NCBI GenBank assembly: GCA_963823565.1
Contig: CAWGLR010000003.1
Span: 1,308,982-1,372,981 of the forward strand
Reading direction: 5' to 3'
DNA length: 64,000 nt
Origin: RHKX01 sp963823565
GTDB lineage: Bacteria > Actinomycetota > Thermoleophilia > Solirubrobacterales > 70-9
A model generated the notes under the pieces. It saw nothing but the letters and a program-made list of their open reading frames with translations, was not told the DNA's origin and searched no databases. A program made the translations under genes and the position numbers. Shown one piece after another: positions 25,547 through 33,740 of the stretch. Every line of letters starts with the position of its first letter. Position 1 is the stretch's first letter.

Positions 25547-26466
25547 GCGGAGCCTCCTTCCGGTGCGTTGGCCGCCGGGGCCGCCTCGGGCGCGGCCTGT
25601 TGGCCGGCCTTCTGCTCGCCGGCGGCTGCCTTGGCGGCCTCCTCCTCAGCCGGCCGCTCCGCGGCAGCGGCGGCCTCGGCCGCCTTGCGCGCCTCTTCCT
25701 CCTCGCGCTGCTTTCGCTGCTCCTCCTCGCGCTGGCGCCGCGCCTCCTCCTCGCGCTGGCGCCGCGCCTCCTCGGCGGCCTGGAAGGCCTGCGCCGAGCT
25801 GAGGATGGCCTCGCCGAGCGTCCGGACGATCAGCTCGCAGGAGCGGATCGCGTCGTCGTTGCCCGGGATCACGTACTCGATCGGGCGCGGGTCGCAGTTG
25901 GTGTCGACGAGCCCGACGATCGGGATGCCGAGCCGGCGCGCCTCGTTGATCGCGATCTCCTCGGCGTTGAGGTCGATGACGATCACCGCGTCGGGCGGGC
26001 GCTGCATGTCGCGGACGCCGCCGAGGTTGAACTCGAGCTTGCGGAGCTCGGCCTCGCGGGCCATACGCTCCTTGGTCGGCAGCAGGTCGAGCTGGCCGTC
26101 CTTCTGGAGCTCGTCGAGCTCGTGGAGGCGCTTGATGCGGTCCTTGATCGTCGCGAAGTTGGTCAGCAGCCCGCCGAGCCAGCGCCGGCTGACGTAGGGC
26201 ATGCCGGTCTCCTCCGCCCACTTCTCGACGGAGTCGCGGGCCTGCTTCTTGGTCCCGACGAAGAGGATCTTGCCGCCGCGCCCGGCGACGTCGGCGCAGA
26301 AGTCGCGTGCCTGCCCGAGCAGCTGCTCGGTCTGCAGGAGGTCGATGACGTGGATTCCGTCGCGCTCGCCGAAGATGTAGCGGCGCATGGCGGGGTCCCA
26401 GCGCCGCGTCTGGTGCCCGAAGTGGACTCCCGCTTCGAGCAGCTCCTTGATGCCTGTCTCAGCCAT
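25543..26466 (-). CDS. rpsB: 30S ribosomal protein S2 with charged C-terminal extension
   Basis: S2 core in residues 1-225: LLEAGVHFGHQTRRWDP, FGERDGIHVIDLLQT, FVGTKKQARDSVEKWA, YVSRRWLGGLLTNFATIK. The remaining 80 residues are an Arg/Glu/Ala-rich coiled-coil-like region followed by an Ala/Pro-rich tail, not part of the usual fold. Such tails occur in some actinobacterial S2 proteins. It is the first gene of the rpsB-tsf-pyrH-frr-uppS-cdsA-dxr-rseP run. The 127-nt gap upstream holds a terminator-like hairpin but no clear promoter. Confidence 0.96.
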   Translation of the reverse strand: MAETGIKELLEAGVHFGHQTRRWDPAMRRYIFGERDGIHVIDLLQTEQLLGQARDFCADVAGRGGKILFVGTKKQARDSVEKWAEETGMPYVSRRWLGGLLTNFATIKDRIKRLHELDELQKDGQLDLLPTKERMAREAELRKLEFNLGGVRDMQRPPDAVIVIDLNAEEIAINEARRLGIPIVGLVDTNCDPRPIEYVIPGNDDAIRSCELIVRTLGEAILSSAQAFQAAEEARRQREEEARRQREEEQRKQREEEEARKAAEAAAAAERPAEEEAAKAAAGEQKAGQQAAPEAAPAANAPEGGSA

Positions 26467-26517
26467 TGGTGGTTCCCTTGATTGTTGGTCGATTCGGTCC
26501 GGACGCCTGGCGCGCGG

Positions 26518-26544
26518 GGACCCGGCTCGTGCCGGGCAGGGTCC
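26518..26544 (-). terminator. Terminator-like hairpin after the rluD-type gene
   Basis: CCCGGC-TCGT-GCCGGG core with flanking GGA/TCC pairs, 50 nt after the pseudouridine synthase stop and before rpsB. A second short stem (GCGGTC/GACCGC) follows at about 26545-26565. No U-tract is visible, so intrinsic termination is uncertain; an attenuator in the rpsB leader is possible. Confidence 0.45.
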
Positions 26545-26593
26545 GCGGTCGGGCGGGAGACCGCCAGTGAGCGTCGCAGTCTAGGGAACCGCG

Positions 26594-27283
26594 CTACGCG
26601 CCCCGGCTTCGCGCCGCCGCAAGGGCCTCGGCCAGGTCGCTCGGCAGATCGCTCTCGACGTCGATGCGCTCGCCCGTGATCGGGTGGTCGAAGGCGATCC
26701 GCCGCGAGTGCAGGAACTGGCGGTCGAGCCCGTGCCGGCCCTTCGTGCCGTAGACGGGGTCGCCGGCCACGGGGTGGCCGATCGCCAGCAGGTGGGCGCG
26801 GATCTGGTGCGTGCGGCCGGTCTCCAGCCGGAGGTCGAGCAGCGCGTCGCGTCCCGCCACCTCCCGCACCTCGAAGTGGGTGACGGCCGCGCGCGGGCGG
26901 CGCCCGCCGACGACCACCCGCTCCGGCGAGCGGTGGTCGCGGCCGAGCGGCGCGTCGATCTTCCCCGTGCGCGAGGGCGGGACGCCCTCGACCAGCGCGA
27001 CGTACTCCCGGGTCACCTCGCGGTCGGCGATCATCCCGCTCAGCGCGGCGTGGGACTCCGGCGTCCGCGCGACGACCATCAGGCCCGAGGTGTCGCGGTC
27101 GAGGCGGTGGACGATGCCGGGGCGCTCGGGGTCCTCCCCGCCCCCGAGCAGGTGGCCCAGGGCCTCGACGAGGGTCGCGCCGGGGTTCCCCGGGGCGGGA
27201 TGGACGAGCAGCCCGGCGGGCTTGTCGACGACCGCGAGGTGCTCGTCCTCGAAGACCACCCGCGGCTGCGGCGGCGGGGTCAC
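26594..27283 (-). CDS. RluA/RluD-family pseudouridine synthase
   Basis: RNA uridine isomerase of 229 aa. The catalytic Asp is in GIVHRLDRDTSGLMVVART (about 58-76), with DKPAGLLVHPAPGN near 20 and LETGRTHQIRAHL near 165. There is no N-terminal S4 RNA-binding domain, which is shorter than classic RluD, so the exact rRNA or tRNA target is uncertain. The GTG start overlaps the lspA stop by 4 nt; the lspA-rluD pairing is common in bacteria. Confidence 0.9.
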   Translation of the reverse strand: MTPPPQPRVVFEDEHLAVVDKPAGLLVHPAPGNPGATLVEALGHLLGGGEDPERPGIVHRLDRDTSGLMVVARTPESHAALSGMIADREVTREYVALVEGVPPSRTGKIDAPLGRDHRSPERVVVGGRRPRAAVTHFEVREVAGRDALLDLRLETGRTHQIRAHLLAIGHPVAGDPVYGTKGRHGLDRQFLHSRRIAFDHPITGERIDVESDLPSDLAEALAAARSRGA

Positions 27284-27765
27284 CGCGGCTGCTCGGCAGC
27301 GCCCTCGGGCTCCGGCTCCCGCCCGAACGCGTAGACCGCGACGAGGATCAGCACGCCGGCGGTGATCTCGATGTCGGCGACGTTGAAGGCGGGCCAGCGC
27401 GGCGGGTCGATGAAGTCGGTGACGAAGCCCTCCCGGATCCGGTCGATCAGGTTCCCGATCGCGCCCCCGGCGAGCAGGCCGATGGGCAGCCAGAGGCCCG
27501 GGCGCTCGGCGCTCGCGAGGAAGGTCGCGAGGAGCGCTCCGAAGGCGAGCGCCGCGATCACGAGCACGACGGAGCCGGCGTCGTCGAGCATGCCGAAGGC
27601 GATGCCGCGGTTGGCGACGCGGACGATGTCGATCACCCCGCCGACGTCGATGCGCTCTCCCGGCGCGACGTTGGCCCGAACCACCGCCTTGGTGATCTGG
27701 TCGATGGCCACGGCGACGGCGGCGACCGCCGCCGCTCGGCCGAGGCCGGCGCCGCGGAGGCTCAC
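27280..27765 (-). CDS. lspA: Lipoprotein signal peptidase (signal peptidase II)
   Basis: Aspartic protease of the membrane that cleaves prolipoproteins before the lipidated Cys. 161 aa with four transmembrane helices. The two catalytic aspartates lie in GNLIDRIREGFVTDFID (about 108-124) and PAFNVADIEITAG (about 129-141). Lipoprotein substrates in this window include the LivK-type protein and the lipoprotein at 51639. The GTG start overlaps the yggT stop. Confidence 0.95.
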   Translation of the reverse strand: MSLRGAGLGRAAAVAAVAVAIDQITKAVVRANVAPGERIDVGGVIDIVRVANRGIAFGMLDDAGSVVLVIAALAFGALLATFLASAERPGLWLPIGLLAGGAIGNLIDRIREGFVTDFIDPPRWPAFNVADIEITAGVLILVAVYAFGREPEPEGAAEQPR

Positions 27766-28076
27766 CCGGAGATCAGCCCGACGACGACCGCGCGGACGAT
27801 GAACAGCACGATGATCGCGACGATCGGGCTCAGGTCGAGGCCCATGCCGCCGACGCCGACCGTCGGCAGGAAGCGGCGGAAGACGTTCAGGTAGGGCGTC
27901 ACCGTCTCGTCGAGGAACCCGGTGACGGCGCGCAGCGGCCGGTTGTACGGCAGCGAGCCGCGGAAGGTGACCACCCAGGACACCGCGATCGCAGCGAAGA
28001 TCATGATGATGAAGACGAGGAAGACGTTGTCGACGAAGAGCGCGACGTCATCCCGGTCGATGGCGGCGAGCGGCAT
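27762..28076 (-). CDS. YggT-family membrane protein
   Basis: A 104-aa protein with two or three hydrophobic helices around a conserved loop (YNRPLRAVTGFLDETVTPYLNVFRRFLP), the YggT/YlmG hallmark. Homologues affect cell division or membrane organisation and often sit near sepF and proC, as they do here. It overlaps proC by 1 nt and lspA by 4 nt. Confidence 0.88.
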   Translation of the reverse strand: MPLAAIDRDDVALFVDNVFLVFIIMIFAAIAVSWVVTFRGSLPYNRPLRAVTGFLDETVTPYLNVFRRFLPTVGVGGMGLDLSPIVAIIVLFIVRAVVVGLISG

Positions 28077-28846
28077 CAGGCGGCGCCCTCCATCCGCCGC
28101 AGCGACGCGACCACGGCGGCGCGGTAGGCGTCGTGGACGGCGTGCTCGGCGAGCTGGTCGAGCCCGGCCTCGGTGCTGCCGCCCGGCGACGCGATCGCGC
28201 GCTGGATCTCAGCGGGATCGCGGCTCAGCAGGTGTTCGCCGACCCCGGCCGTCGCCTCGCGGACCAGCCGGTCGCTGAGCTCCTCCGGGAGGCCGGCCTC
28301 GGCGCCGGCACGTACGAGCGCCTCGGCCGCGAGCGCGATGTAGGCCGGAGCGCAGCCCATCACGGCCGTCGCCGGGTCGATCAGCTCCTCCTCGATCTCG
28401 AAGACGCTGCCGAGCGCGCCCAGCAGCTCCAGCCCCTCGCCGAGGATCCCCGGCGGCTCGGGGAGCGGGGTGTGGCAGATCACGCCGCGGCAGACCTCGA
28501 CGGCCAGGTTCGGCATCACCCGCAGCACCGGCGCCGGGGCCAGCGCCGGCTCGAGCGCGGCGAGCGGCGTCGCTCCGAGCACCGAGATCACCCCGTCGGC
28601 GCGGCCGGCGATCGCCGGCGCCGCGGCGTGCAGGGCCGCGGGCTTGACGGCGAGGATCACGATGTCGGCATCGTCCGCGAGCTCCTCCAGCGATGCCGCC
28701 CGCTCGCCTCCGAGCTCGTCGGCCAGCGCCTGGGCGCGGCCGGAGCCCGAATCCGCGAAGAGCATCGCCTCGGGGCGGGCGCAGGCGGCCATGCCACGCG
28801 CGAGCGCGGTCGCCATGTTCCCCGAACCGGCGAATCCGACCTTCAT
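28076..28846 (-). CDS. proC: Pyrroline-5-carboxylate reductase
   Basis: Final step of proline synthesis: reduces pyrroline-5-carboxylate with NAD(P)H. 256 aa with the dinucleotide fold GFAGSGNMATALARGM (about 4-19), VILAVKPAAL (about 70) and VMGCAPAYIALAAEAL (about 165-180). It lies in the conserved division neighbourhood with sepF upstream and yggT downstream. Confidence 0.93.
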   Translation of the reverse strand: MKVGFAGSGNMATALARGMAACARPEAMLFADSGSGRAQALADELGGERAASLEELADDADIVILAVKPAALHAAAPAIAGRADGVISVLGATPLAALEPALAPAPVLRVMPNLAVEVCRGVICHTPLPEPPGILGEGLELLGALGSVFEIEEELIDPATAVMGCAPAYIALAAEALVRAGAEAGLPEELSDRLVREATAGVGEHLLSRDPAEIQRAIASPGGSTEAGLDQLAEHAVHDAYRAAVVASLRRMEGAA

Positions 28847-28885
28847 GGGCGGGAGGTTAGTCGTGGAGGCGCGTGATGCTGCTCA

Positions 28886-28955
28886 GCGAGCAGCGGGTAG
28901 CAAGTGGCAAGTGGCGGTCGGACCCGGGGCTACTTGCTGCAGCGAGCGTGCTGCT
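28886..28955. repeat. Heptamer array plus palindromic unit between proC and sepF
   Basis: Five 7-nt units (GCGAGCA, GCGGGTA, GCAAGTG, GCAAGTG, GCGGTCG) at 28886-28920. AGCAAGT of the array can pair with ACTTGCT at about 28932-28938, and the segment ends with the 17-mer at 28939-28955 shared with 21552-21568. The proC-sepF gap is otherwise empty. Confidence 0.7.
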
Positions 28956-28976
28956 GGCTGGTCGGACAGCGGACTC

Positions 28977-28999
28977 AGGCCCGAGCCCCCGCGGGGCCT
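28977..28999 (-). terminator. Stem-loop at the end of sepF
   Basis: AGGCCC (28977-28982) and GGGCCT (28994-28999) form a 6-bp GC-rich stem that overlaps the sepF stop codon. It may end the sepF transcript before proC. No U-tract was seen. Confidence 0.35.
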
Positions 29000-29570
29000 A
29001 GCTCTGGTTGAAGAATCCCTTTTCGACCAGGCGCGCCTTCTCCTCGGCGGAGACCTCGACGTTGGCCGGCGTGAGCATGAAGGTCTTGTCGGCGATCTTC
29101 TGCATGCCGCCGTCCATCGCGTAGGTGAGGCCCGAGGAGAAGTCGATGAGGCGCTTGGAGAGGTCGGCGCTCGTCGACTGGAGGTTGAGGATCACCGGGA
29201 CGTTCCGCTTGAAGCGGTCGGCGACCTCCTGGGCGTCGTTGAAGTTGCGGGGCGTGACGAAGTGGACCTGGACGTCGGCGCCCGAGTCGGAGACCGGGCG
29301 GATGTTGGCGCGGCGGCGACGGGGGGACTCGTCGGCGAAGATGTCGTCGATGTCGTTGGCCGGTTCCTCGCGACGGAGGCGGCGGACGTTGTTGACCGGC
29401 GGCTCCTCGGCGACCCGGCGGCGACGGCGTGGCGGCGGGGTCGAGATGGCGTCCTCGGCGAGGGTGTCCGGCTCGCCGTAGTCGTCGTACTCGTCGTCGT
29501 AGCGGTAGTTCGGGTCCTCAGCAAGGCCGAAGTAGACGAGAGCTCTGTTCCATGTGTCGCGTAGGGCCAT
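28998..29570 (-). CDS. sepF: Cell division protein SepF
   Basis: FtsZ-associated, membrane-tethering division protein of 190 aa. A short amphipathic N-terminus (MALRDTWNRALVYFGLAE) precedes an acidic/Arg-rich linker and the conserved globular domain (about 95-180), with VHFVTPRNFNDAQEVADRF, NLQSTSADLSKRLIDFSSGL and FMLTPANVEVS. It is the expected Z-ring anchor in actinobacteria, which lack FtsA. It has its own promoter at 29612-29638. Confidence 0.95.
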   Translation of the reverse strand: MALRDTWNRALVYFGLAEDPNYRYDDEYDDYGEPDTLAEDAISTPPPRRRRRVAEEPPVNNVRRLRREEPANDIDDIFADESPRRRRANIRPVSDSGADVQVHFVTPRNFNDAQEVADRFKRNVPVILNLQSTSADLSKRLIDFSSGLTYAMDGGMQKIADKTFMLTPANVEVSAEEKARLVEKGFFNQS

Positions 29571-29611
29571 TCTGCGCCTCTTTCGCTCCCCCGAGGGTTT
29601 CTCCTCCGCCG

Positions 29612-29638
29612 ATTATGCCGCTCAGCGGCGGGTTTCAA
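29612..29638 (-). promoter_or_regulatory. Sigma-A-type promoter of sepF
   Basis: Minus-strand TTGAAA (29633-29638) and CATAAT (29612-29617), 15 nt apart, about 42 nt upstream of the sepF ATG. The bases around the -10 (ATAATCGGC) repeat those of the rsiG promoter. The spacer contains the small inverted repeat GCCGCT-GA-GCGGC. Confidence 0.55.
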
Positions 29639-29671
29639 CCATTAGTTGACCGATCCCCGGCCGTCCGGGGT

Positions 29672-30301
29672 CTAGGCGAAGAGCGTGCTGCCGATCCTGA
29701 TCGTCGTCGCGCCCTCCTCGACGGCGACGGGCCAGTCCTGGCTGGTCCCCATCGAAAGCCGCCCGAGGCCGTGCCCGGAGGCGAGCTCCGCGAGGCGCGC
29801 GAAATGGGGGCGGGATTGCTCGGGGTCGGTGGCGAAGGGAGGCATCGTCGCCAGGCCGACGACCCGGACCGGCACCGACTCGATGAAGGCGCCGAGCTCG
29901 GCCGGCGCCACTCCCCCCTTCCCCTCCTCGCCGGCGACGTTGACCTGCACGAGTACCTCGGTCTCCGGCGGGGCGTGCTTGGCGAGCTGAGCGACGACGC
30001 TGGCGGTCGAGACCGAGTGGATCAGCCGCACGAGCGGGACGATGTCGCGCACCTTGCGGCTCTGGAGGTTGCCGATGAAGTCCCAGGCGAAGGCGTCGCC
30101 CCAGCGCGCCCGCTTGGCCTGCAGATCGCTCAGCCGGTTCTCGCCGACCAGCTCGACCCCCGCCTCGGCGAGCGCCCCCATCTCCTCCAGCGGCACGTAC
30201 TTCGAGGCGACGAGGATCTCGACCCCCGGCGCCCGCTCGCGGACGCGATCGAGGTTGGCTCGGACCCGGGCGGGATCGATGTCGCGGAAAGGCTCGACCA
30301 T
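29672..30301 (-). CDS. YggS/PLPBP-family pyridoxal phosphate homeostasis protein
   Basis: A 209-aa PLP-binding TIM-barrel protein that buffers free pyridoxal phosphate. The PLP lysine is in ILVASKYVPLEEM (about 30). VGENRLSDLQAKRARW, FIGNLQSRKVRDIV and LSMGTSQDWPVAVEEGAT are canonical. The ATG at 30301 follows the pgeF stop by one base; the longer open frame upstream is pgeF in another frame. This gene usually sits next to sepF and pgeF, as here. Confidence 0.92.
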   Translation of the reverse strand: MVEPFRDIDPARVRANLDRVRERAPGVEILVASKYVPLEEMGALAEAGVELVGENRLSDLQAKRARWGDAFAWDFIGNLQSRKVRDIVPLVRLIHSVSTASVVAQLAKHAPPETEVLVQVNVAGEEGKGGVAPAELGAFIESVPVRVVGLATMPPFATDPEQSRPHFARLAELASGHGLGRLSMGTSQDWPVAVEEGATTIRIGSTLFA

Positions 30302-30302
30302 C

Positions 30303-31046
30303 TCAGCCCCCGATTCTCCTGACCATCCCGGCCTGACGGCCGGTCCGCCCGCCGCTGCCGCGATGGGAGAAGAACAGGTCCTGGTTGCACGAGGTGCAGA
30401 GGCCGGCGATCTCGATCTCCTCCACCCCCGCGCGCTCGAGCAACCGGCGAGCCACCTCGGCGAGGTCGAGCATGCAGCCGGCGGCGATCCCCGCGCCCAG
30501 CGGCTCGAAGGCGGCCAGGACCTCCTCCCCGACCTCGTAGCAGCAGCGACCGATGCCGGGCCCCACCGCCGCCGCCCGCGCCTCGACCGCGGCGACGCCG
30601 CGGTCGACGATCCCGGCGGCGAGCCCGCGCCAGCCGCCGTGGAGCATCGCCACCCCTCCCGGGCCGGCCAGGGCGATCGGCAGGCAGTCGGCGACGAAGA
30701 CGAGCGGGACGAGGCTGGGAACGGCGGTGGCATGGCCGTCGACCTCCGGCGGCGCATCGACCGGCGCGACCCATGCCGGCGGCTCCTGCCCGCCGTAGTG
30801 GACCAGCAGCTCGCCCCCGTGCACCTGGCGGCCGATCAGGACGGACTCGGGGTCGTGCCCGAGCGCGGCGTCCAGCCGCCTCCGGTTCGCCAGCACTGCC
30901 TCCCGCTCGTCGTCGGTGAGGACGCCGAGGTTGAGCGACTCGAAGTCCCCCTCGCTGACGCCGCCGACCCGCGCTGAGAAGGAGGCCACCGCCTCCGGCA
31001 GCTCCGCTTCCAGCCAGCGGATCCCGTCTCGCTCGCGCCAACGCAC
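30303..31046 (-). CDS. pgeF: Polyphenol oxidase/purine nucleoside family protein (YfiH, PgeF)
   Basis: A 247-aa protein of the Cu-oxidase_4 (YfiH/LACC1) family, whose members act on purine nucleosides or cytoplasmic phenolics. The active-site residues are in GRQVHGG (about 69), FVADCLPIALAG (about 113), AMLHGGWRGLAAGI (about 131) and GPGIGRCCYEVG (about 160). It is coupled to the PLP gene in the sepF cluster and follows the CCA-transferase gene by 13 nt. Confidence 0.88.
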   Translation of the reverse strand: MRWRERDGIRWLEAELPEAVASFSARVGGVSEGDFESLNLGVLTDDEREAVLANRRRLDAALGHDPESVLIGRQVHGGELLVHYGGQEPPAWVAPVDAPPEVDGHATAVPSLVPLVFVADCLPIALAGPGGVAMLHGGWRGLAAGIVDRGVAAVEARAAAVGPGIGRCCYEVGEEVLAAFEPLGAGIAAGCMLDLAEVARRLLERAGVEEIEIAGLCTSCNQDLFFSHRGSGGRTGRQAGMVRRIGG

Positions 31047-31059
31047 CGACCGGACGATC

Positions 31060-32205
31060 TCAGATCGCCCTGCGCGCCAGCTCGAGCGCCAGCTCCAGCT
31101 CCTCCTCCCGGCCGCCCGTCAAGCCGCCGTCGAGCTTGCGCTCCAGGGCGCCGCGCAGGCCGGCGCCGATCGCCGGCCCCTCCGGTATCCCGGCGGCGAT
31201 CAGGTCCTCGCCGCCGATGTCGAGCCGAACGTCGGCCCACTCGCGCGCGTAGTCGTCCACCCAGGAGCTCCCGGCGGCGGCGGCGAGCAGCAGCTCGGCC
31301 GCGGTGTGGCCCGCGGCCAGGCGGACCGACTCCGAGGGCCGCTCGGGCTGCGCGCGGGCGAGCCGCTCCGCCCGCTCGCGGCCGGAACCCCGGCCGACGG
31401 CCAGCGCGATGGCCTCGGTGCGGGCCGCCGGCTCCCGGCTCCACGGTTCCCGCCCGGAGCGCTCCGCGATCGCCTCGATCAGCCCGACCGTCTCCGGATC
31501 GACGTCGATCAGGCCCCACTCCCCGAGCAGGGCGAAGCCTCGCGCCGCCGACGGTTCGGCCGCAAGGCGCCGCAGCTCGGCGTCGCGCCGCTCGTCGGAG
31601 ACCGCGCCGAGGTCGGTCAGCCGGAGCAGCTCGAGGGTCGCCGGCTCCGGCTCCAGCCCGATCCGCGACGCGTACCGGGCGGCGCGGATCGCCCGCGTGG
31701 GATCGTCGGCGAAGGAGCGATCGTGGAGGATCCGCACCAGCCGCCGGTCGAGGTCCGAAAGGCCGCCGAACGGGTCGATCAGCTCCTCCGGCGCGTCGAG
31801 CGGCACCGCCATCGCGTTGATCGTGAAGTCGCGCCGGCGCAGGTCCTCGCCGATCGGCGCCGGCTCGACGTCCGGCAGGGCGCCCGGCTGCGGATAGGTC
31901 TCGCGGCGGGTGCGGGTCAGGTCGACCGCAGCCTCGCCGATCCTCACCGTGGCGGTGCCGAATCTCCGGTGCTGAGCGTCGACCTCGACCTCGCGGTGGG
32001 CGGCGAGTCGGTCGATCACATCCTCGAGGTCGCCGTCGATCGCAACGTCGATGTCGGGGCCGGTGCCCTCGCCGAGGATGAGGTCGCGCACGGAGCCCCC
32101 GACGAGGTAGGCCCTGCCGTCGCCGAGGGCTGCCAGCAGGGGTCCCAGCGGCAGCGCCGAGACGGCCTCTTGAAGCGGAAGCCGGGACTCCATGCCGCGT
32201 AGCAT
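31060..32205 (-). CDS. CCA tRNA nucleotidyltransferase/poly(A) polymerase family
   Basis: Class II nucleotidyltransferase of 381 aa that adds or repairs tRNA 3' CCA ends (or is a poly(A) polymerase relative). The head domain has YLVGGSVRDLILGEG with the catalytic GPDIDVAID (about 30-60), DLRRRDFTINAMAVPLD (about 115) and the LVRILHDRSFADDPTRAIRAARY neck motif. No C-terminal HD domain is seen. The ATG at 32205 is used; MESRLP at 32193 is an alternative. The start overlaps the divergent start region of the beta-propeller gene. Confidence 0.88.
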   Translation of the reverse strand: MLRGMESRLPLQEAVSALPLGPLLAALGDGRAYLVGGSVRDLILGEGTGPDIDVAIDGDLEDVIDRLAAHREVEVDAQHRRFGTATVRIGEAAVDLTRTRRETYPQPGALPDVEPAPIGEDLRRRDFTINAMAVPLDAPEELIDPFGGLSDLDRRLVRILHDRSFADDPTRAIRAARYASRIGLEPEPATLELLRLTDLGAVSDERRDAELRRLAAEPSAARGFALLGEWGLIDVDPETVGLIEAIAERSGREPWSREPAARTEAIALAVGRGSGRERAERLARAQPERPSESVRLAAGHTAAELLLAAAAGSSWVDDYAREWADVRLDIGGEDLIAAGIPEGPAIGAGLRGALERKLDGGLTGGREEELELALELARRAI

Positions 32206-32218
32206 GCCCCGTTCCCCG

Positions 32219-33739
32219 ATGAAGAGCCCCCTCGCAATCTGGCACGGGATGACCCGTGCGGAGCGCGTCGTCGTCTCGGGCGCGCTGGTCGCGATCGTCG
32301 CCACCGTCGCCCTCGCGATCGTTGGCCTGCTGAAGCCGCCCGGCGACGTCTACAACCCGAACGCCGCCTTTCGCGCGGACAAGGGGGCAGGCAAGTCGGA
32401 GGAGCCGCCGGTGCGGCGGACGATCGACTGGCCGCGCTTCGGCTATGACCCCGGGCGCTCCAAGTTCCTCGACGCGCAGAGGGTCAAGCCGCCGTTCGCG
32501 AAGGTCTGGAAGTACAAGGGCGACGAGCTGATCGAGCTGCCGCCGATCATCGTCGACGGCCGCCTCTACTTCATCGACAACGCGGGCCATTACGTCGCCC
32601 TCGACGCGGAGACCGGCAAGGTCATCTGGAAGAACCGGCTGTCGCGGCTCAACGCCTCCTCGCCCACCTACCAGGACGGCGTCCTCTACAGCGTCTCGCT
32701 CGAGCCCGGGCAGGCGCTCGCCATCCGCGCCCGCGACGGCAAGGTGCTGTGGCGGAAGGACCTCGGCGTTCGCGCCGAGTCCGCTCCGCTGGTCAAGGGG
32801 GACCGCATGTACTTCGGGGACGAGGGCGGGACCCTCCACGCGCTCGACACCAAGGACGGCTCCGAGGACTGGCAGGTCGGCCTCGCGGGCTCGATCAAGG
32901 GCGCCCCCGCTCTCGACGGCGGCACGCTGTACGTCGGCGACTACGGCGGCAAGATGAACGCCGTCCGCGCCTCCGACGGCGCAATCCGCTGGCAGACCCA
33001 GGACCTCGGGACCGGGTTCGGCCACGGGCGGTTCTACTCGACCGCGGCCGTCGCGTTCGGCCGGGTCTACGCGGGCAACGCCGACGACAAGGTCTACAGC
33101 TTCGACGCGAAGACGGGCGAGATCGCCTGGACCTACACCGCCGGCAACTACGTGTACTCGGGCGTCGCGGCCGCCGACACCAAGGGCACCGAGCCCGCCG
33201 TCTACTTCGGCTCCCACGACAAGTTCGCCTACGCGCTCGACGCCAAGAGCGGCGACGTGATCTGGAAGGAGCAGGCGGGCGGACAGGTAAGCGGCCCGGC
33301 CACGGTCATCGGCGACGTCGCGTACGTGTCGACCTTCACCGGCAACCACACGATCGGGTTCGACCTCGGGAGCGGGCGACGCGTGTTCTCCTACGACGAC
33401 GGCGAGTACGGCCCGGTCGTCTCCGACGGCCAGAAGCTGTACGTCACCGGCGGCGCCACGGTGACCGCCTTCCGGCCGGTGGACCTCGGCGGCTTCGACT
33501 ACAAGCCGAAGAAGGAGCAGAAGGGAATCGTGCCGCCGGCCCAGCGCCGCCGGGCCGAGAAGGCCGTGCGCAAGCGCGAGGGCAGCAGCGGGAGCGGCCG
33601 GCAGGGCGGCGGCGCTGAGCCACAGGCCGGCCAGGAGGGCGCCGATCGCAAGCGCGAGCCGAAGGGCGGGGAGGGCGGCAAGGGCGGCGCCGAGCGCAAG
33701 CGCAAGGCGAAGCGCGCGGACGGCAAGTCGGGGGGCTGA
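32219..33739 (+). CDS. Membrane-anchored PQQ-like beta-propeller repeat protein
   Basis: One N-terminal transmembrane helix (VVSGALVAIVATVALAIVGLL), then about seven repeats of the type GxLYFIDNAGHYVALDAETGKVIWK (for example LHALDTKDGSEDW, VYSFDAKTGEIAW, AYALDAKSGDVIW), which form a beta-propeller outside the membrane, and a 75-residue Lys/Glu/Gly-rich tail. It lacks an enzyme domain, so a scaffold or binding role is likely (a BamB-like fold without an outer membrane to serve). The start is uncertain: in-frame ATGs also occur at 32192, 32204 and 32249. Confidence 0.75.
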   Translation: MKSPLAIWHGMTRAERVVVSGALVAIVATVALAIVGLLKPPGDVYNPNAAFRADKGAGKSEEPPVRRTIDWPRFGYDPGRSKFLDAQRVKPPFAKVWKYKGDELIELPPIIVDGRLYFIDNAGHYVALDAETGKVIWKNRLSRLNASSPTYQDGVLYSVSLEPGQALAIRARDGKVLWRKDLGVRAESAPLVKGDRMYFGDEGGTLHALDTKDGSEDWQVGLAGSIKGAPALDGGTLYVGDYGGKMNAVRASDGAIRWQTQDLGTGFGHGRFYSTAAVAFGRVYAGNADDKVYSFDAKTGEIAWTYTAGNYVYSGVAAADTKGTEPAVYFGSHDKFAYALDAKSGDVIWKEQAGGQVSGPATVIGDVAYVSTFTGNHTIGFDLGSGRRVFSYDDGEYGPVVSDGQKLYVTGGATVTAFRPVDLGGFDYKPKKEQKGIVPPAQRRRAEKAVRKREGSSGSGRQGGGAEPQAGQEGADRKREPKGGEGGKGGAERKRKAKRADGKSGG

Positions 33740-33740
33740 G

